In this document: positions 1-7,713 of the stretch, piece after piece
How the letters are laid out: each line of letters opens with the position of its first letter
Numbering within the stretch: the stretch's first letter is position 1
Source: G025836975 sp040391135
GTDB taxonomy: Bacteria; Pseudomonadota; Gammaproteobacteria; Burkholderiales; Burkholderiaceae_B
DNA: 64,000 nucleotides
NCBI GenBank assembly: GCA_040391135.1
Contig: JBEBYL010000003.1
Location: forward strand, 124,001-188,000
Direction: 5' to 3'
Program-made: the position numbers and the translations under genes
Notes under the pieces: generated by a model
The model's database searches: none
Seen by the model: only the letters and a program-made list of their open reading frames with translations
What the model was told of the DNA's origin: nothing

Positions 1-489
1 ACGGTCGATGGCCTGAAGACGGGGCATACGCAATCGGCGGGCTATTGCCTGGTGGCTACCGCGTTGCGCGACGGCCGCCGTGTGGTGTCGGTGATCGTGG
101 GCGCGGCCAGCGATTCGGCGCGCATCGAGAACAGCCTGAAGCTGTTGAACTGGAGCTTCCAGAACTTCGATACGATCAAGCTGTTCGACAACGAGAAGCC
201 GGCTGTCAATGCCCGTGTCTGGGAAGGCCAGGCCGAAACCGTGGGCCTGGGCTCCCAGTCGGCCACCTGGATTACCGTGCCGCGCGGCAAGGGACCGCAA
301 GTCAAGCCGGTGGCCCAATACACCCAGCCGTTGATCGCGCCGCTCAAGCAGGGCACCAAGGTGGGAACGGTGTCTTTGTCGCTGGATGGCAAGCTGTTGC
401 GGCAAGAGCCTCTGTATGTCCTGAACGACGTCGCCGAGGCGGGTTTCTTCGGGCGCGTCTATGACAAGATCCGCCTGCTGTTCGAATAG
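1..489 (+). CDS. dacC: D-alanyl-D-alanine carboxypeptidase, C-terminal part (PBP5/6 family, cut by window start)
   Basis: This is the last 162 residues of a serine-type D-Ala-D-Ala carboxypeptidase, an enzyme that trims the terminal D-Ala from peptidoglycan stem peptides in the periplasm. The open frame runs in from before base 1. The third active-site motif of the family, KTG, is visible in VDGLKTGHT at codons 2-10, followed by the typical GYCLVATA strand. The rest matches the C-terminal beta-rich domain (DacC/PBP5 C domain), and the end (FFGRVYDKIRLLFE) resembles the amphipathic membrane anchor of these proteins. The SxxK and SxN motifs lie upstream of the window. A D-amino-acid transaminase follows, which fits D-alanine metabolism. 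Confidence 0.93.
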   Translation, partial: TVDGLKTGHTQSAGYCLVATALRDGRRVVSVIVGAASDSARIENSLKLLNWSFQNFDTIKLFDNEKPAVNARVWEGQAETVGLGSQSATWITVPRGKGPQVKPVAQYTQPLIAPLKQGTKVGTVSLSLDGKLLRQEPLYVLNDVAEAGFFGRVYDKIRLLFE

Positions 490-499
490 ATAAAATAAA

Positions 500-541
500 G
501 GCCTGCGGCGGTATTTTCCGGCGCAGGCCCATTTCCTTTTA
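500..541 (+). terminator. Hairpin terminator after dacC
   Basis: A 12-bp stem with one mismatch (500-511 pairing with 518-529) around a TATTTT loop is followed by a T-rich stretch ending in CTTTT. It lies 10 nt past the dacC stop, so it probably ends that transcript. Read-through into the transaminase gene cannot be excluded. Confidence 0.6.
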
Positions 542-566
542 ATTTGTTCCCCGCAAGGCGTAGATA

Positions 567-1430
567 ATGATTCCCGATGTCGATAACGACAGTATTGTGT
601 ATCTGAACGGCAAGCATGTCCGTTTGGGCGATGCCACCATTTCAGTGCTTGATCGCGGTTTTATCTTTGGCGACGGCATCTATGATGTGGTGCCGGCCTA
701 TAACGGCAAGCCTTTTCGCATGGACGGCCACCTGGCGCGCCTGGAGCGCAGCCTGGCCGCCATCGGCATCAAGGTGAACTTTCAGCGCAGCGACTGGGAA
801 GCCTTGGTCCTGGATATGCTCAAGCGCTCCGGCCTGGGCGATTGCATGGTGTACCTGCAAGTTACCCGCGGGGTGGCCAAGCGCGATCACGCTTTTCCGG
901 CCGATGCCGCGCCCACCGTTTTCTGCATGGTCTCGCCTTTCACGCGGCCCGGCGCCCAGGCGCGCGAACAGGGCCTGTCCGCCGTTGGCATCCCTGACAT
1001 CCGCTGGCTGCGCTGCGAGATCAAATCGGTATCGCTGCTGGGCAATGTCCTGGCCAAGCAGCATGCTGTCGAGGCCGACGTCGACGAGGTCCTGCAATTT
1101 CGCGACGGTTTTCTGTCCGAAGGGTCGTCATGCAATATCTGGGTCGCCAAGGACGGCATGCTGCTGGCGCCGCCGCGCAGCAACTTGATCCTGGAAGGCA
1201 TCCGTTATGGCTTCGTCGAAGAATTGGCCAGCCAGGCGGGCATTGCCTTCAACGCGCGGCCCATTTCCCAGCAGGAAGTGGACGTCGCCGACGAACTCAT
1301 GCTGTCGTCGGCCACCAAAGAGCTCTTGCCGATCACAACCTACAACGGCAAGCCCGTGGGCAGTGGCAAGCCAGGCCCCGTATATGCCGCATTGCGCGCC
1401 GGCTACGACAAGGCCATTGCGGCGCTTTAA
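567..1430 (+). CDS. dat: D-amino-acid transaminase (PLP fold type IV)
   Basis: A 287-residue aminotransferase of PLP fold type IV (D-alanine aminotransferase / BCAT / ADC lyase superfamily). The catalytic Lys is K153 in CEIKSVSLLGN, matching the D-AAT signature (IKSL..LPN.LAKQ). The DRGFIFGDGIYDV block at residues 29-41 is also typical of D-AAT. It would interconvert D-alanine and D-glutamate with 2-oxo acids, supplying peptidoglycan precursors in the cytoplasm. Length is normal for the family. It sits between dacC and DUF493-lipB in the order seen in Bordetella relatives. A branched-chain aminotransferase role is less likely given the motif and neighbours. Confidence 0.88.
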   Translation: MIPDVDNDSIVYLNGKHVRLGDATISVLDRGFIFGDGIYDVVPAYNGKPFRMDGHLARLERSLAAIGIKVNFQRSDWEALVLDMLKRSGLGDCMVYLQVTRGVAKRDHAFPADAAPTVFCMVSPFTRPGAQAREQGLSAVGIPDIRWLRCEIKSVSLLGNVLAKQHAVEADVDEVLQFRDGFLSEGSSCNIWVAKDGMLLAPPRSNLILEGIRYGFVEELASQAGIAFNARPISQQEVDVADELMLSSATKELLPITTYNGKPVGSGKPGPVYAALRAGYDKAIAAL

Positions 1431-1483
1431 GGAGCAGGCCGTCATGCCCGTGTAAAGCGGGCAATGGCGGCCGTACCAGGACC

Positions 1484-1759
1484 ATGCAAGAAATCCCGCC
1501 CGAACAATCCCTGATCGAATACCCCAGCGATTTCCCCATCAAGGTCATGGGCAGGGCGCATCCTGATTTCGCCCAGACGCTGACCGATATCGTCCTGCAG
1601 TTCGATCCGCACTTCAATCCCGCCACGGTCGAGATGCGGCCAAGCAAGGGCGGAAAATACATCGGACTGACATTCACGGTGCGAGCGACCTCGCGCGAGC
1701 AACTGGACGAGCTGTATCGAGCCCTGCATGCCCATCATATGGTGTCCATCGTTCTCTAG
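1484..1759 (+). CDS. DUF493 family protein (YbeD-like)
   Basis: A 91-residue protein of the DUF493/YbeD family: a short N-terminal leader, then IEYPSDFPIKVMGR and a C-terminal TSREQLDELYRALHAHHMVSIVL, the conserved ends of the fold. The fold resembles the ACT-like regulatory domain of D-3-phosphoglycerate dehydrogenase, but the function is not established. The start chosen is ATG 1484, since upstream codons of the same frame lie in the preceding gene and look non-coding. It is 9 nt upstream of lipB, the arrangement in many proteobacteria, which suggests co-transcription and a link to lipoate metabolism (inference). Confidence 0.85.
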   Translation: MQEIPPEQSLIEYPSDFPIKVMGRAHPDFAQTLTDIVLQFDPHFNPATVEMRPSKGGKYIGLTFTVRATSREQLDELYRALHAHHMVSIVL

Positions 1760-1768
1760 GCCGCCGCA

Positions 1769-2458
1769 ATGATCGACTCTCAATGGCTGCCCCGTCCCGC
1801 AAGCTACGCGGAAGTATGGCAAGCCATGCGCGATTACACCGAAGCCCGCGATGCCGCCACTCCCGACCGCATCTGGCTGGTGGAGCATGATCCGGTCTAT
1901 ACCCTGGGCCAGGCGGGCAAGCCCGAGCACATCCTGAACAGCGGCGGCATCCCTATCGTGCAATGCGACCGGGGCGGGCAGGTTACCTACCATGGCCCCG
2001 GACAGGTCGTGGCCTATTGCCTGGTCGACCTGCGGCGCATGAAGATCTTCGTCAAGGAATACGTGGCCTTGCTGGAAGACGTGCTGATCCAGGTGCTGGG
2101 CGAGCTGGGTCTGGCGGGCGCCTGCCGCAAGCCGGGGGCGCCCGGCGTATATGTGCCCTATGCCAGCCTGGCGGAGCCGCGGGCAAAGGCGGCGGTCGGC
2201 GAACTGGCCAAGATCGCCGCGCTGGGCATCAAGATACGCAATGGCTGCGCCTACCATGGCCTGGCCTTGAATGTCGACATGGACTTGTCGCCGTTCCTGG
2301 GCATCAATCCTTGCGGCTACGAGGGGCTGAAAACCGTCGATTTGCGGTCTTGCGGCATACACGCTACCGTTGGCGATGTGGGTCAATTGCTGGCGGTCCG
2401 CCTGAATGACGCGTTCGACGCCCATCTGGAAGCGCAGGCGGCGGCAACAGCCCCTTGA
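1769..2458 (+). CDS. lipB: Octanoyltransferase (lipoate biosynthesis)
   Basis: A 229-residue LipB that moves the octanoyl group from octanoyl-ACP to lipoyl domains of 2-oxoacid dehydrogenases and GcvH. The signature RGGQVTYHGPGQ is at residues 68-79. The AKI.ALGIKI block carries the conserved Lys, and the catalytic Cys lies in GINPCGYEGL, as in E. coli LipB. ATG 1769 follows the DUF493 stop by 9 nt. lipA, the next step, is about 1.1 kb downstream, separated by a crotonase-family gene. Confidence 0.95.
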   Translation: MIDSQWLPRPASYAEVWQAMRDYTEARDAATPDRIWLVEHDPVYTLGQAGKPEHILNSGGIPIVQCDRGGQVTYHGPGQVVAYCLVDLRRMKIFVKEYVALLEDVLIQVLGELGLAGACRKPGAPGVYVPYASLAEPRAKAAVGELAKIAALGIKIRNGCAYHGLALNVDMDLSPFLGINPCGYEGLKTVDLRSCGIHATVGDVGQLLAVRLNDAFDAHLEAQAAATAP

Positions 2459-2545
2459 ACAAATATTATCCAGGGCGATTCACGGCTGTTTAATCCAGCA
2501 ATCGAATCGGCCGGCAAGACGCCTGACAATAATTCGGAGACAACC

Positions 2546-3331
2546 ATGAGCAATGACGCTGAACTGCTATTGATCGACAATGTCGATGGGGTGGTAACGC
2601 TTACCTTGAACCGGCCCGATCAGTTCAATGCGCTTTCCGAGGAATTGCTGGGTGCGCTGCAGCGTGCATTGGCCGATATCGCGGGCAACGAGCAGGCGCG
2701 CTGTGTGGTGCTGGCCGCCAATGGCCGGGCGTTTTGCGCGGGCCATGACTTGAAGCAGATGCGCGCCCATCCCGACCAGCGCTATTACGAGCAGCTATTC
2801 GCCCAGTGCGGCCGGGTCATGCAAAGCATTGTCAACCTGCCGGTGCCCGTGATCGCAAAGGTTCATGGCACAGCCACGGCGGCGGGGTGCCAACTGGTCG
2901 CCAGCTGCGATTTGGCCATCGCGTCGGAAACCGCCAAATTCGCGGTATCCGGCATTAACGTAGGCCTGTTCTGCTCGACGCCGGCGGTGGCGCTGACACG
3001 CAATGTGCCCATCAAGACCGCCTTCGAGATGCTGGTGACCGGGCAATTCATCAGCGCGGCCGACGCGGCCGACAAGGGCCTGATCAACCGCGCGGTGCCG
3101 CCCGACGAGCTGGACGCCCAGGTCGATGCCCTGGTGCAGGTAATTTGCAGCAAGAGCCCCGTCGCGGTGCGCACGGGCAAGGCCATGGTTCAGCGCCAGC
3201 GCGGCATGAACCTGGCCGACGCCTACGATTTCGCCGGCCAGGTGATGGCGCAAAACATGATGGCCGAGGACGTGGCCGAAGGCATCGACGCTTTTACGCA
3301 AAAACGCCAGCCCGTCTGGAAGGGGCGCTGA
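2546..3331 (+). CDS. Enoyl-CoA hydratase/isomerase family protein (ECHDC3-like crotonase)
   Basis: A 261-residue crotonase-fold protein. The CoA-binding/oxyanion elements AFCAGHDLKQM and HGTATAAGCQLVASCDL are clear. The position that carries the catalytic Glu in true enoyl-CoA hydratases (PEI.LG..P) reads GINVGLFCSTP, so the usual acid/base Glu is absent. This resembles the ECHDC3-type subgroup, whose reaction is unknown. ATG 2546 has a GGAG Shine-Dalgarno sequence just upstream. It lies between lipB and lipA on the same strand, so a role near lipoate or octanoyl metabolism is possible, but simple insertion of an unrelated gene is equally likely. Confidence 0.85.
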   Translation: MSNDAELLLIDNVDGVVTLTLNRPDQFNALSEELLGALQRALADIAGNEQARCVVLAANGRAFCAGHDLKQMRAHPDQRYYEQLFAQCGRVMQSIVNLPVPVIAKVHGTATAAGCQLVASCDLAIASETAKFAVSGINVGLFCSTPAVALTRNVPIKTAFEMLVTGQFISAADAADKGLINRAVPPDELDAQVDALVQVICSKSPVAVRTGKAMVQRQRGMNLADAYDFAGQVMAQNMMAEDVAEGIDAFTQKRQPVWKGR

Positions 3332-3535
3332 ACGCCGCAAGGGCTCCTCTATATCCGGGCCGCGGAAAGGGCGATTAGGCGGGGCAGGGCCGGGCGCGTT
3401 AAAATGACGTTCCGATTGCATGTCCGGCGGACGCCAAGGCGGTCTCCGGCTGTGGTCTCTTTCATTGAATGGCGAAGGCGTGAAGCACGCCGCCGCTTTT
3501 AGCGCCAGGCCCAGGGGCTTTGCGCAGGAATCCGT

Positions 3536-4531
3536 ATGACTACTCCCGTTGATCAGTCTGCCGTCCGTAAACCCACCGTGCGTCCCGCGCCTTACGACCC
3601 CACGCAAAAGCAGAAGTCGGCCGACAAGACCTCGCGCATCCCCATCAAGGTGGTCCAGGCCGAACGCCTGAAGAAGCCGGAATGGATACGCGTGAAGGCC
3701 GCCGCGCCGGGCTCGCGCTTCTACGACATCAAGAAGATACTGCGCGAGCACAATCTGCATACGGTGTGCGAAGAGGCGTCCTGCCCCAATATCGGCGAAT
3801 GTTTCGGCAAGGGCACGGCCACGTTCATGATCATGGGCGACAAGTGTACGCGCCGCTGTCCTTTCTGTGATGTGGGCCATGGACGCCCCGATCCGCTGGA
3901 TGTGGACGAGCCGGTGAACCTGGCGCGCAGCATTGCCGCCATGAAGCTGTCGTATGTGGTGATTACGTCGGTCGACCGCGACGACCTGCGCGATGGCGGC
4001 GCCGGCCATTTCGTGGAATGCATACGCAAGGTGCGCGAGCTTTCGCCCACGACGCGCATCGAGGTGCTGGTGCCCGATTTCCGCGGCCGCCTGGATCGCG
4101 CGCTGGGCATCCTGAACGAGGGTCCGCCCGATGTGATGAACCACAATCTGGAAACGGTGCCCCGCCTGTACAAGCAGGCGCGTCCGGGTTCGGACTACCA
4201 TCATTCGCTGAAGCTGCTGTCCGAGTTCAAGGCGCTGCATCCCGATGTCCCGACGAAGTCTGGGCTTATGCTGGGCCTGGGCGAGACGGACGAGGAAATC
4301 CTGGATGTGATGCGGGATTTGCGGGCGCACAATGTGGATATGCTGACGATAGGGCAGTATTTGCAGCCGTCCGAGCACCATCTTCCGGTGCTGCGCTACG
4401 CGCATCCGGATGTGTTCAAGATGCTGGAGCGCGAGGCATACGCGATGGGGTTCTCGCACGCGGCGGTGGGCGCGATGGTTCGTTCTTCTTATCATGCGGA
4501 CGAGCAGGCTCATAAGGCTGGGGTGGCTTGA
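3536..4531 (+). CDS. lipA: Lipoyl synthase (radical SAM)
   Basis: A 331-residue radical-SAM enzyme that inserts two sulfurs into octanoyl-lysyl domains. Both iron-sulfur clusters are visible: the auxiliary cluster motif CX4CX5C at C78, C83 and C89 (CEEASCPNIGEC), and the radical-SAM CX3CX2C at C104, C108 and C111 (CTRRCPFC). The N-terminal 45 residues are a basic, proline-rich extension common in betaproteobacterial LipA. ATG 3536 has AGGAA upstream. The 204-nt gap before it contains a small GC hairpin (3477-3491) followed by CCGCTTTT that may separate transcripts. Confidence 0.96.
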   Translation: MTTPVDQSAVRKPTVRPAPYDPTQKQKSADKTSRIPIKVVQAERLKKPEWIRVKAAAPGSRFYDIKKILREHNLHTVCEEASCPNIGECFGKGTATFMIMGDKCTRRCPFCDVGHGRPDPLDVDEPVNLARSIAAMKLSYVVITSVDRDDLRDGGAGHFVECIRKVRELSPTTRIEVLVPDFRGRLDRALGILNEGPPDVMNHNLETVPRLYKQARPGSDYHHSLKLLSEFKALHPDVPTKSGLMLGLGETDEEILDVMRDLRAHNVDMLTIGQYLQPSEHHLPVLRYAHPDVFKMLEREAYAMGFSHAAVGAMVRSSYHADEQAHKAGVA

Positions 4532-4582
4532 TCGGCTTGCCTTAAGTTTTATCGGGCGGCTTAAGGCCGTTGATGGTTTGAA

Positions 4583-4617
4583 AGGGGTCTTTGTTCTTGG
4601 AACAGAGGCCCTTTTTT
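4583..4617 (+). terminator. Rho-independent terminator after lipA
   Basis: A 12-bp stem with two wobble positions (GGG.CT.TGTTC against GAACAGAGGCCC) around TTGG is followed by TTTTTTAT. It lies about 50 nt after the lipA stop. Confidence 0.8.
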
Positions 4618-4690
4618 ATGATGCTCGGGTTTTGGTAATAGTTGAAACAGATATCGGGATTAAAAAAGCGATCTCTATATTTTTATGGCG

Positions 4691-4914
4691 AGGCGTTTAT
4701 GGCTGAGCCCAACCCGGCTGGACGCTTTGCGGTTCTGGCTGCGCCAGAACTCCCCGCGTGTCGGCTCGATTCAGGGCGGCCGCGAACTCGCACGTCGGGC
4801 AGCCCCCGGCTGCCCGAAAGCGCCGTGCTCGAGCAGCGCGGCCTTGCCTCCCTGAATCAAGCCGCCACACGGCGCACGCGTAAATCGCCGGGCCAGGCCC
4901 AGCCATAAACGCCT
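4691..4914. repeat. Long imperfect palindrome, element A
   Basis: This intergenic stretch of about 224 nt reads as an imperfect inverted repeat. The outer arms are AGGCGTTTATGGCTG (4691-4705) and its exact complement at 4900-4914. Inner parts also pair, for example CGATTCAGGG near 4767 with CCCTGAATCA near 4850. The centre is a tight hairpin, GGGCAGCC-CCC-GGCTGCCC (4797-4815). The core from GAACTCG (4784) to about 4837 is homologous to the core of a second element at 19909-19963. The open frames crossing it have no recognisable protein features. The remaining 4915-5080 holds only the upstream region of the toxin gene. Confidence 0.7.
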
Positions 4915-5080
4915 GGTCCAGGCACAGAGCGGCGATTCTTTCGCTGCTTGCCTGAAGCATGACATAGCGTATAAGCCTCAATGGCGCATAACTATCGGGT
5001 GCTGGAGACTCTTCTATTTGTCTTTTCTTTCTAAGAATGAATGCGCGGCTTGCTTGCGGATGGTAGGTCATTGGACTACT

Positions 5081-5353
5081 ATGAAACTGACGTTCGAATG
5101 GGATGATTTGAAAAGCGAGGCTTGCCTGGCAAGTCGAGGTTTTGATTTTTCCTATGTGCTGCGTGTCTTTTTTGATCCCAAAAAAATTGCTTGGAGGGAT
5201 GAAAGATGGGATTACGGCGAACAGCGGTATAAATTGCTTGGCAATATTGATGGACGCTTGTTTGTTGTCATCTATACCTTGCGCTCGGAAAATATCCGGA
5301 TTATTTCTGCTCGAAAAGCAAACGAGCGCGAGAGGAGGCTTTATGAGTATTAG
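5081..5353 (+). CDS. brnT: BrnT-family toxin (RelE-like RNase fold)
   Basis: A 90-residue protein with the BrnT pattern: MKLTFEWDDLKSEA at the start, GFDFSYVLRVFFDP, then YGEQRYKLLGNIDGRLFVVIYT and a basic end, IRIISARKANERERRLYEY. BrnT proteins are RelE-fold ribonucleases that slow translation under stress. The family start at ATG 5081 (MKLTFEWD) is preferred over an in-frame ATG at 5036 or the earlier 5018, because the homologous region begins there. The gene overlaps the antitoxin start by 11 nt, a toxin-first operon as in brnTA. Confidence 0.85.
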   Translation: MKLTFEWDDLKSEACLASRGFDFSYVLRVFFDPKKIAWRDERWDYGEQRYKLLGNIDGRLFVVIYTLRSENIRIISARKANERERRLYEY

Positions 5354-5678
5354 GCGAGTGAAGGTGAATCCGGCCAAACCGGCATCTTTGCCTGAAGGCC
5401 GATTTGATTCCAAGGTTCTTGATCAAACGACCGAAGCCGACCTTTTGCGGCAGCAGCATGAAGACGATGCGCAAGCTCTGGTCGATATGGGTGAGTACAT
5501 CCGGGATATCCGGCGGCGGCTTGGCCTTAGCCAGCGGGAGTTCGCGGCGCGTATCAATGTGTCGCTGGATACGATCAGGAACTGGGAGCAGGGCCGTCGA
5601 TACCCCACGGGTGCGGCGAAGGCGTTGTTGCGTGTGCTGGACAGGGCGCCGCAGGTTTGCCTGGATGCCCTGGGCTGA
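5343..5678 (+). CDS. XRE-family antitoxin / transcriptional regulator paired with BrnT
   Basis: A 111-residue DNA-binding protein. The C-terminal half (about residues 50-105) is an XRE-type helix-turn-helix: IRDIRRRLGLSQREFAAR followed by the recognition part INVSLDTIRNWEQGRR. The N-terminal half is charged and probably wraps the toxin. Typical BrnA antitoxins use a ribbon-helix-helix fold, so this pair is a variant. Start ATG 5343 lies inside the toxin gene with AGGAGG upstream (GAGAGGAGGCTTT). It likely represses its own promoter alone or with the toxin (family knowledge). Confidence 0.82.
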   Translation: MSIRRVKVNPAKPASLPEGRFDSKVLDQTTEADLLRQQHEDDAQALVDMGEYIRDIRRRLGLSQREFAARINVSLDTIRNWEQGRRYPTGAAKALLRVLDRAPQVCLDALG

Positions 5679-5700
5679 TACGGGTGACCTGATGTTTTCT

Positions 5701-5749
5701 TTGCGCTGCAACAAAGACGGGGCTGCGCTGCCCGGGTTCAATATGGGTG
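5701..5749 (+). promoter_or_regulatory. NnrR/DNR-type regulated promoter of nirV
   Basis: The 14-mer TTGCGCTGCAACAA (5701-5714) has the TTG-N8-CAA geometry of CRP/FNR-family boxes and closely resembles NnrR boxes of denitrifiers. GTTCAATA follows 35 nt after the box start (5736-5743), where a -10 element would sit if the box is centred at -41.5. The nirK promoter at 7627-7669 has the same 14-mer and the same GTTCAATA at the same distance. The box centre is about 81 nt before the nirV ATG. Confidence 0.7.
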
Positions 5750-5788
5750 TACAGCCGGAATACCGGCGAACACTGAAGGTATTGAATC

Positions 5789-6700
5789 ATGCGCGGCACC
5801 CGAAGCATTCCAAAAATTGGGGTTGTCGTCCTGTTGGCCGGCCTGGCTGCGGGATGCAAGATGGATGGCTGGACGAACGCGTCCGATAGGGCGGGACGCA
5901 TCCCCGTCGCCGCCGGGGCTGTTGCGGTGGATCTGGTTTCAGTACCTGCGGGCACGATCACTTATCATCCTTCAGGCGAATACCTGAAGGGCGGTTATCC
6001 GGTTACGCCGCCGCAGGTTGTGGTCCGCTTCGATAGCGGCTTGGCCATGATGAAGCGGCAGGTCAGCCAGGCCGAATATGCAACTTGTGTGGCGGCCGGC
6101 GCTTGCAAGAAGCTGGATGGGGTGCTGCGCGAAGCGATCGCGCCCGACCTGCCGGCGGTGGGCGTAAGCTGGCACGATGCCACGGCCTATGCGGCGTGGC
6201 TGTCGAAGGCGACAGGAAACCATTACCGGCTGCCGACCTACGCCGAATGGGTGTACGCGGCGGGACCCGCTTACAAGGAAGACGTGATACAGGATGCCTT
6301 CGACCCGGCCGATCCGGCGCAGCGCTGGCTGGCCGAGTACGCGCTGGAAACGCAGCGCAAGGTGGCTGTGGATGCATCGTTGCGGCCTTTTGGCGGCTTC
6401 GGAGAAAATCCGGCGGGCTTACTGGATATGGCGGGCAATGTGTGGGACTGGACCGATACCTGCCATACGCGGCAGCATCTGGATGCGAGGGATGGCAGCG
6501 TCATGACGGCGGGCGAGAATTGCGGAGTCCGGGTGGTGGCGGGGCCGCATCGCAGCTATATCACCGATTTCATACGCGACCCCAAGGGCGGCGCCTGCTC
6601 GGTGGGCGTGCCGCCCAGCAATCTGGGGTTCCGGCTGCTGCGCGACGACGCCAAGGCCGGCGCGGCGACGCCGCTACGCGAACGGCTGCGCATCATGTGA
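5789..6700 (+). CDS. nirV: NirV-like lipoprotein, formylglycine-generating-enzyme (SUMF1) fold
   Basis: A 303-residue protein with a lipoprotein signal (basic start, hydrophobic stretch, LAAGC with Cys23), so it is predicted to be anchored facing the periplasm. The body is an FGE-sulfatase/SUMF1 domain: VPAGTITYHP near the start, PAVGVSWHDATAYAAWLSKATG..YRLPTYAEW in the middle, NPAGLLDMAGNVWDWT, and the ending LGFRLLR. The catalytic cysteine pair of real formylglycine-generating enzymes is not in the expected place. Genes of this kind beside copper nitrite reductase are called nirV and have no known biochemical function. It shares its promoter architecture with nirK and lies next to the regulator gene, supporting a denitrification role. 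Confidence 0.82.
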   Translation: MRGTRSIPKIGVVVLLAGLAAGCKMDGWTNASDRAGRIPVAAGAVAVDLVSVPAGTITYHPSGEYLKGGYPVTPPQVVVRFDSGLAMMKRQVSQAEYATCVAAGACKKLDGVLREAIAPDLPAVGVSWHDATAYAAWLSKATGNHYRLPTYAEWVYAAGPAYKEDVIQDAFDPADPAQRWLAEYALETQRKVAVDASLRPFGGFGENPAGLLDMAGNVWDWTDTCHTRQHLDARDGSVMTAGENCGVRVVAGPHRSYITDFIRDPKGGACSVGVPPSNLGFRLLRDDAKAGAATPLRERLRIM

Positions 6701-6738
6701 TGCCGTTGCCGGATCCTGATCGATGAACTGAATTATGT

Positions 6739-7473
6739 CTAGCCGGCGCTGCGCGCCGGCTGCAAGGTGGAGGCCGGCGCGGGCCCTTCGGCCAGGCGGA
6801 TAAGGTCGTCCAGGGCGCAGACCACGATGCGCTTGCGCCCGCTGTTGACCAGGCCGCGCTCTTTCCAGGCGCTTAGCAGGCGGCTGACCGTGTGCAGGGT
6901 GGTGCCGGTCATTTCGGCGATGTCCTGGCGGGTGATGGGGAAGTTGATCTGTATGCCTTCGGGCGTCTCTTCGCCGGACTGGTCGACCAGCCGCAAGATG
7001 GCGCGCGCAACGCGCTGCTCGACTTCTTCTGTGGACAGCTCGCGTATGCGCGAGTGCGCATCCTGCAGGCGCTGTCCGACGGTTTGCAGGGCGTTCGAGG
7101 CGAAATGGGGATTGCCGGCAATGAACTGATCCCATTCCGACGAGGGCCAGGCCAGGGCGATGCTTTCCTGGACGGCGATGGTGGATGCGGGGTAGTGGCT
7201 GCGGCGCATGGCACGCGCTATGCCGAAGACATCGCCGGGATTCACATAGCGAACCACGACTTGCTCGCCTTCGGCGGTGACCTGTACCACTTTAAGATGC
7301 CCATGCAGCAGCACAAAGAAATGCGTGGCTTCTTCGCCTTGCTGGAAGGCGGTGTCGCCGTCGGCCAGCCGGCGGACTTGCGCATGTTGCAGGGCCGCAT
7401 CCAGGGCCTCGTCGGGCAATGCCCTGAAAAGCTCAAGGTTCTTGATCAGCGTCCGGCTAAGCTGTGATGGCAT
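6739..7473 (-). CDS. CRP/FNR-family regulator (DNR/NnrR-like, denitrification control)
   Basis: A 244-residue CRP/FNR protein: N-terminal cyclic-nucleotide-binding-like beta barrel (to about residue 115), dimer helix, then a C-terminal winged helix with ITRQDIAEMTGTTLHTVSRLL. The recognition helix has HTVSR where FNR has ETISR, so the half-site may differ from TTGAT. There is no N-terminal cysteine cluster, so it does not bind an FNR-type 4Fe-4S centre. DNR/NnrR proteins sense nitric oxide through haem, which is inferred here. ATG 7473 is preferred (AGGGA upstream) over an in-frame start at 7512. It is convergent with nirV and divergent from nirK. Its likely targets are the twin boxes at 5701 and 7627. 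The 3' end contains a GC hairpin (6741-6761). Confidence 0.85.
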   Translation of the reverse strand: MPSQLSRTLIKNLELFRALPDEALDAALQHAQVRRLADGDTAFQQGEEATHFFVLLHGHLKVVQVTAEGEQVVVRYVNPGDVFGIARAMRRSHYPASTIAVQESIALAWPSSEWDQFIAGNPHFASNALQTVGQRLQDAHSRIRELSTEEVEQRVARAILRLVDQSGEETPEGIQINFPITRQDIAEMTGTTLHTVSRLLSAWKERGLVNSGRKRIVVCALDDLIRLAEGPAPASTLQPARSAG

Positions 7474-7626
7474 GGAATGTCCCTGCTGCTGGCAATGCCT
7501 TGATTCTACCATCGGCCTGCTGCGGGACTTTCGCTAAATCATTGATTTTTCGCAGGTGTTTGCCTGAATGTGCCAAATGCCGAGTGTTGTTTTATAGGTG
7601 AAAACCCTAGGAATATGTGTTGAAGT

Positions 7627-7675
7627 TTGCGCTGCAACAAAGAAGGAAACCTCCCCGGATCGTTCAATAGAGCTG
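7627..7675 (+). promoter_or_regulatory. NnrR/DNR-type regulated promoter of nirK
   Basis: TTGCGCTGCAACAA at 7627-7640 is identical to the box before nirV and fits TTG-N8-CAA. GTTCAATA at 7662-7669 is 35 nt from the box start, as at nirV, which predicts class II activation with transcription starting near 7675. The box centre is about 80 nt before the nirK ATG. The conserved distance in two otherwise different upstream regions argues for a functional site. Confidence 0.72.
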
Positions 7676-7713
7676 TCGACATTCACGACATATTGATAAG
7701 AAGGGAGTTGCAA

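Noticed and set aside
2795..4513. Long open frame on the minus strand opposite the crotonase gene and lipA
   Set aside because: His/Arg-rich, without recognisable domains; it is the high-GC antisense shadow of two well-supported genes.
4642..5413. Open frames across element A
   Set aside because: They read through an inverted repeat in both orientations; no protein features.
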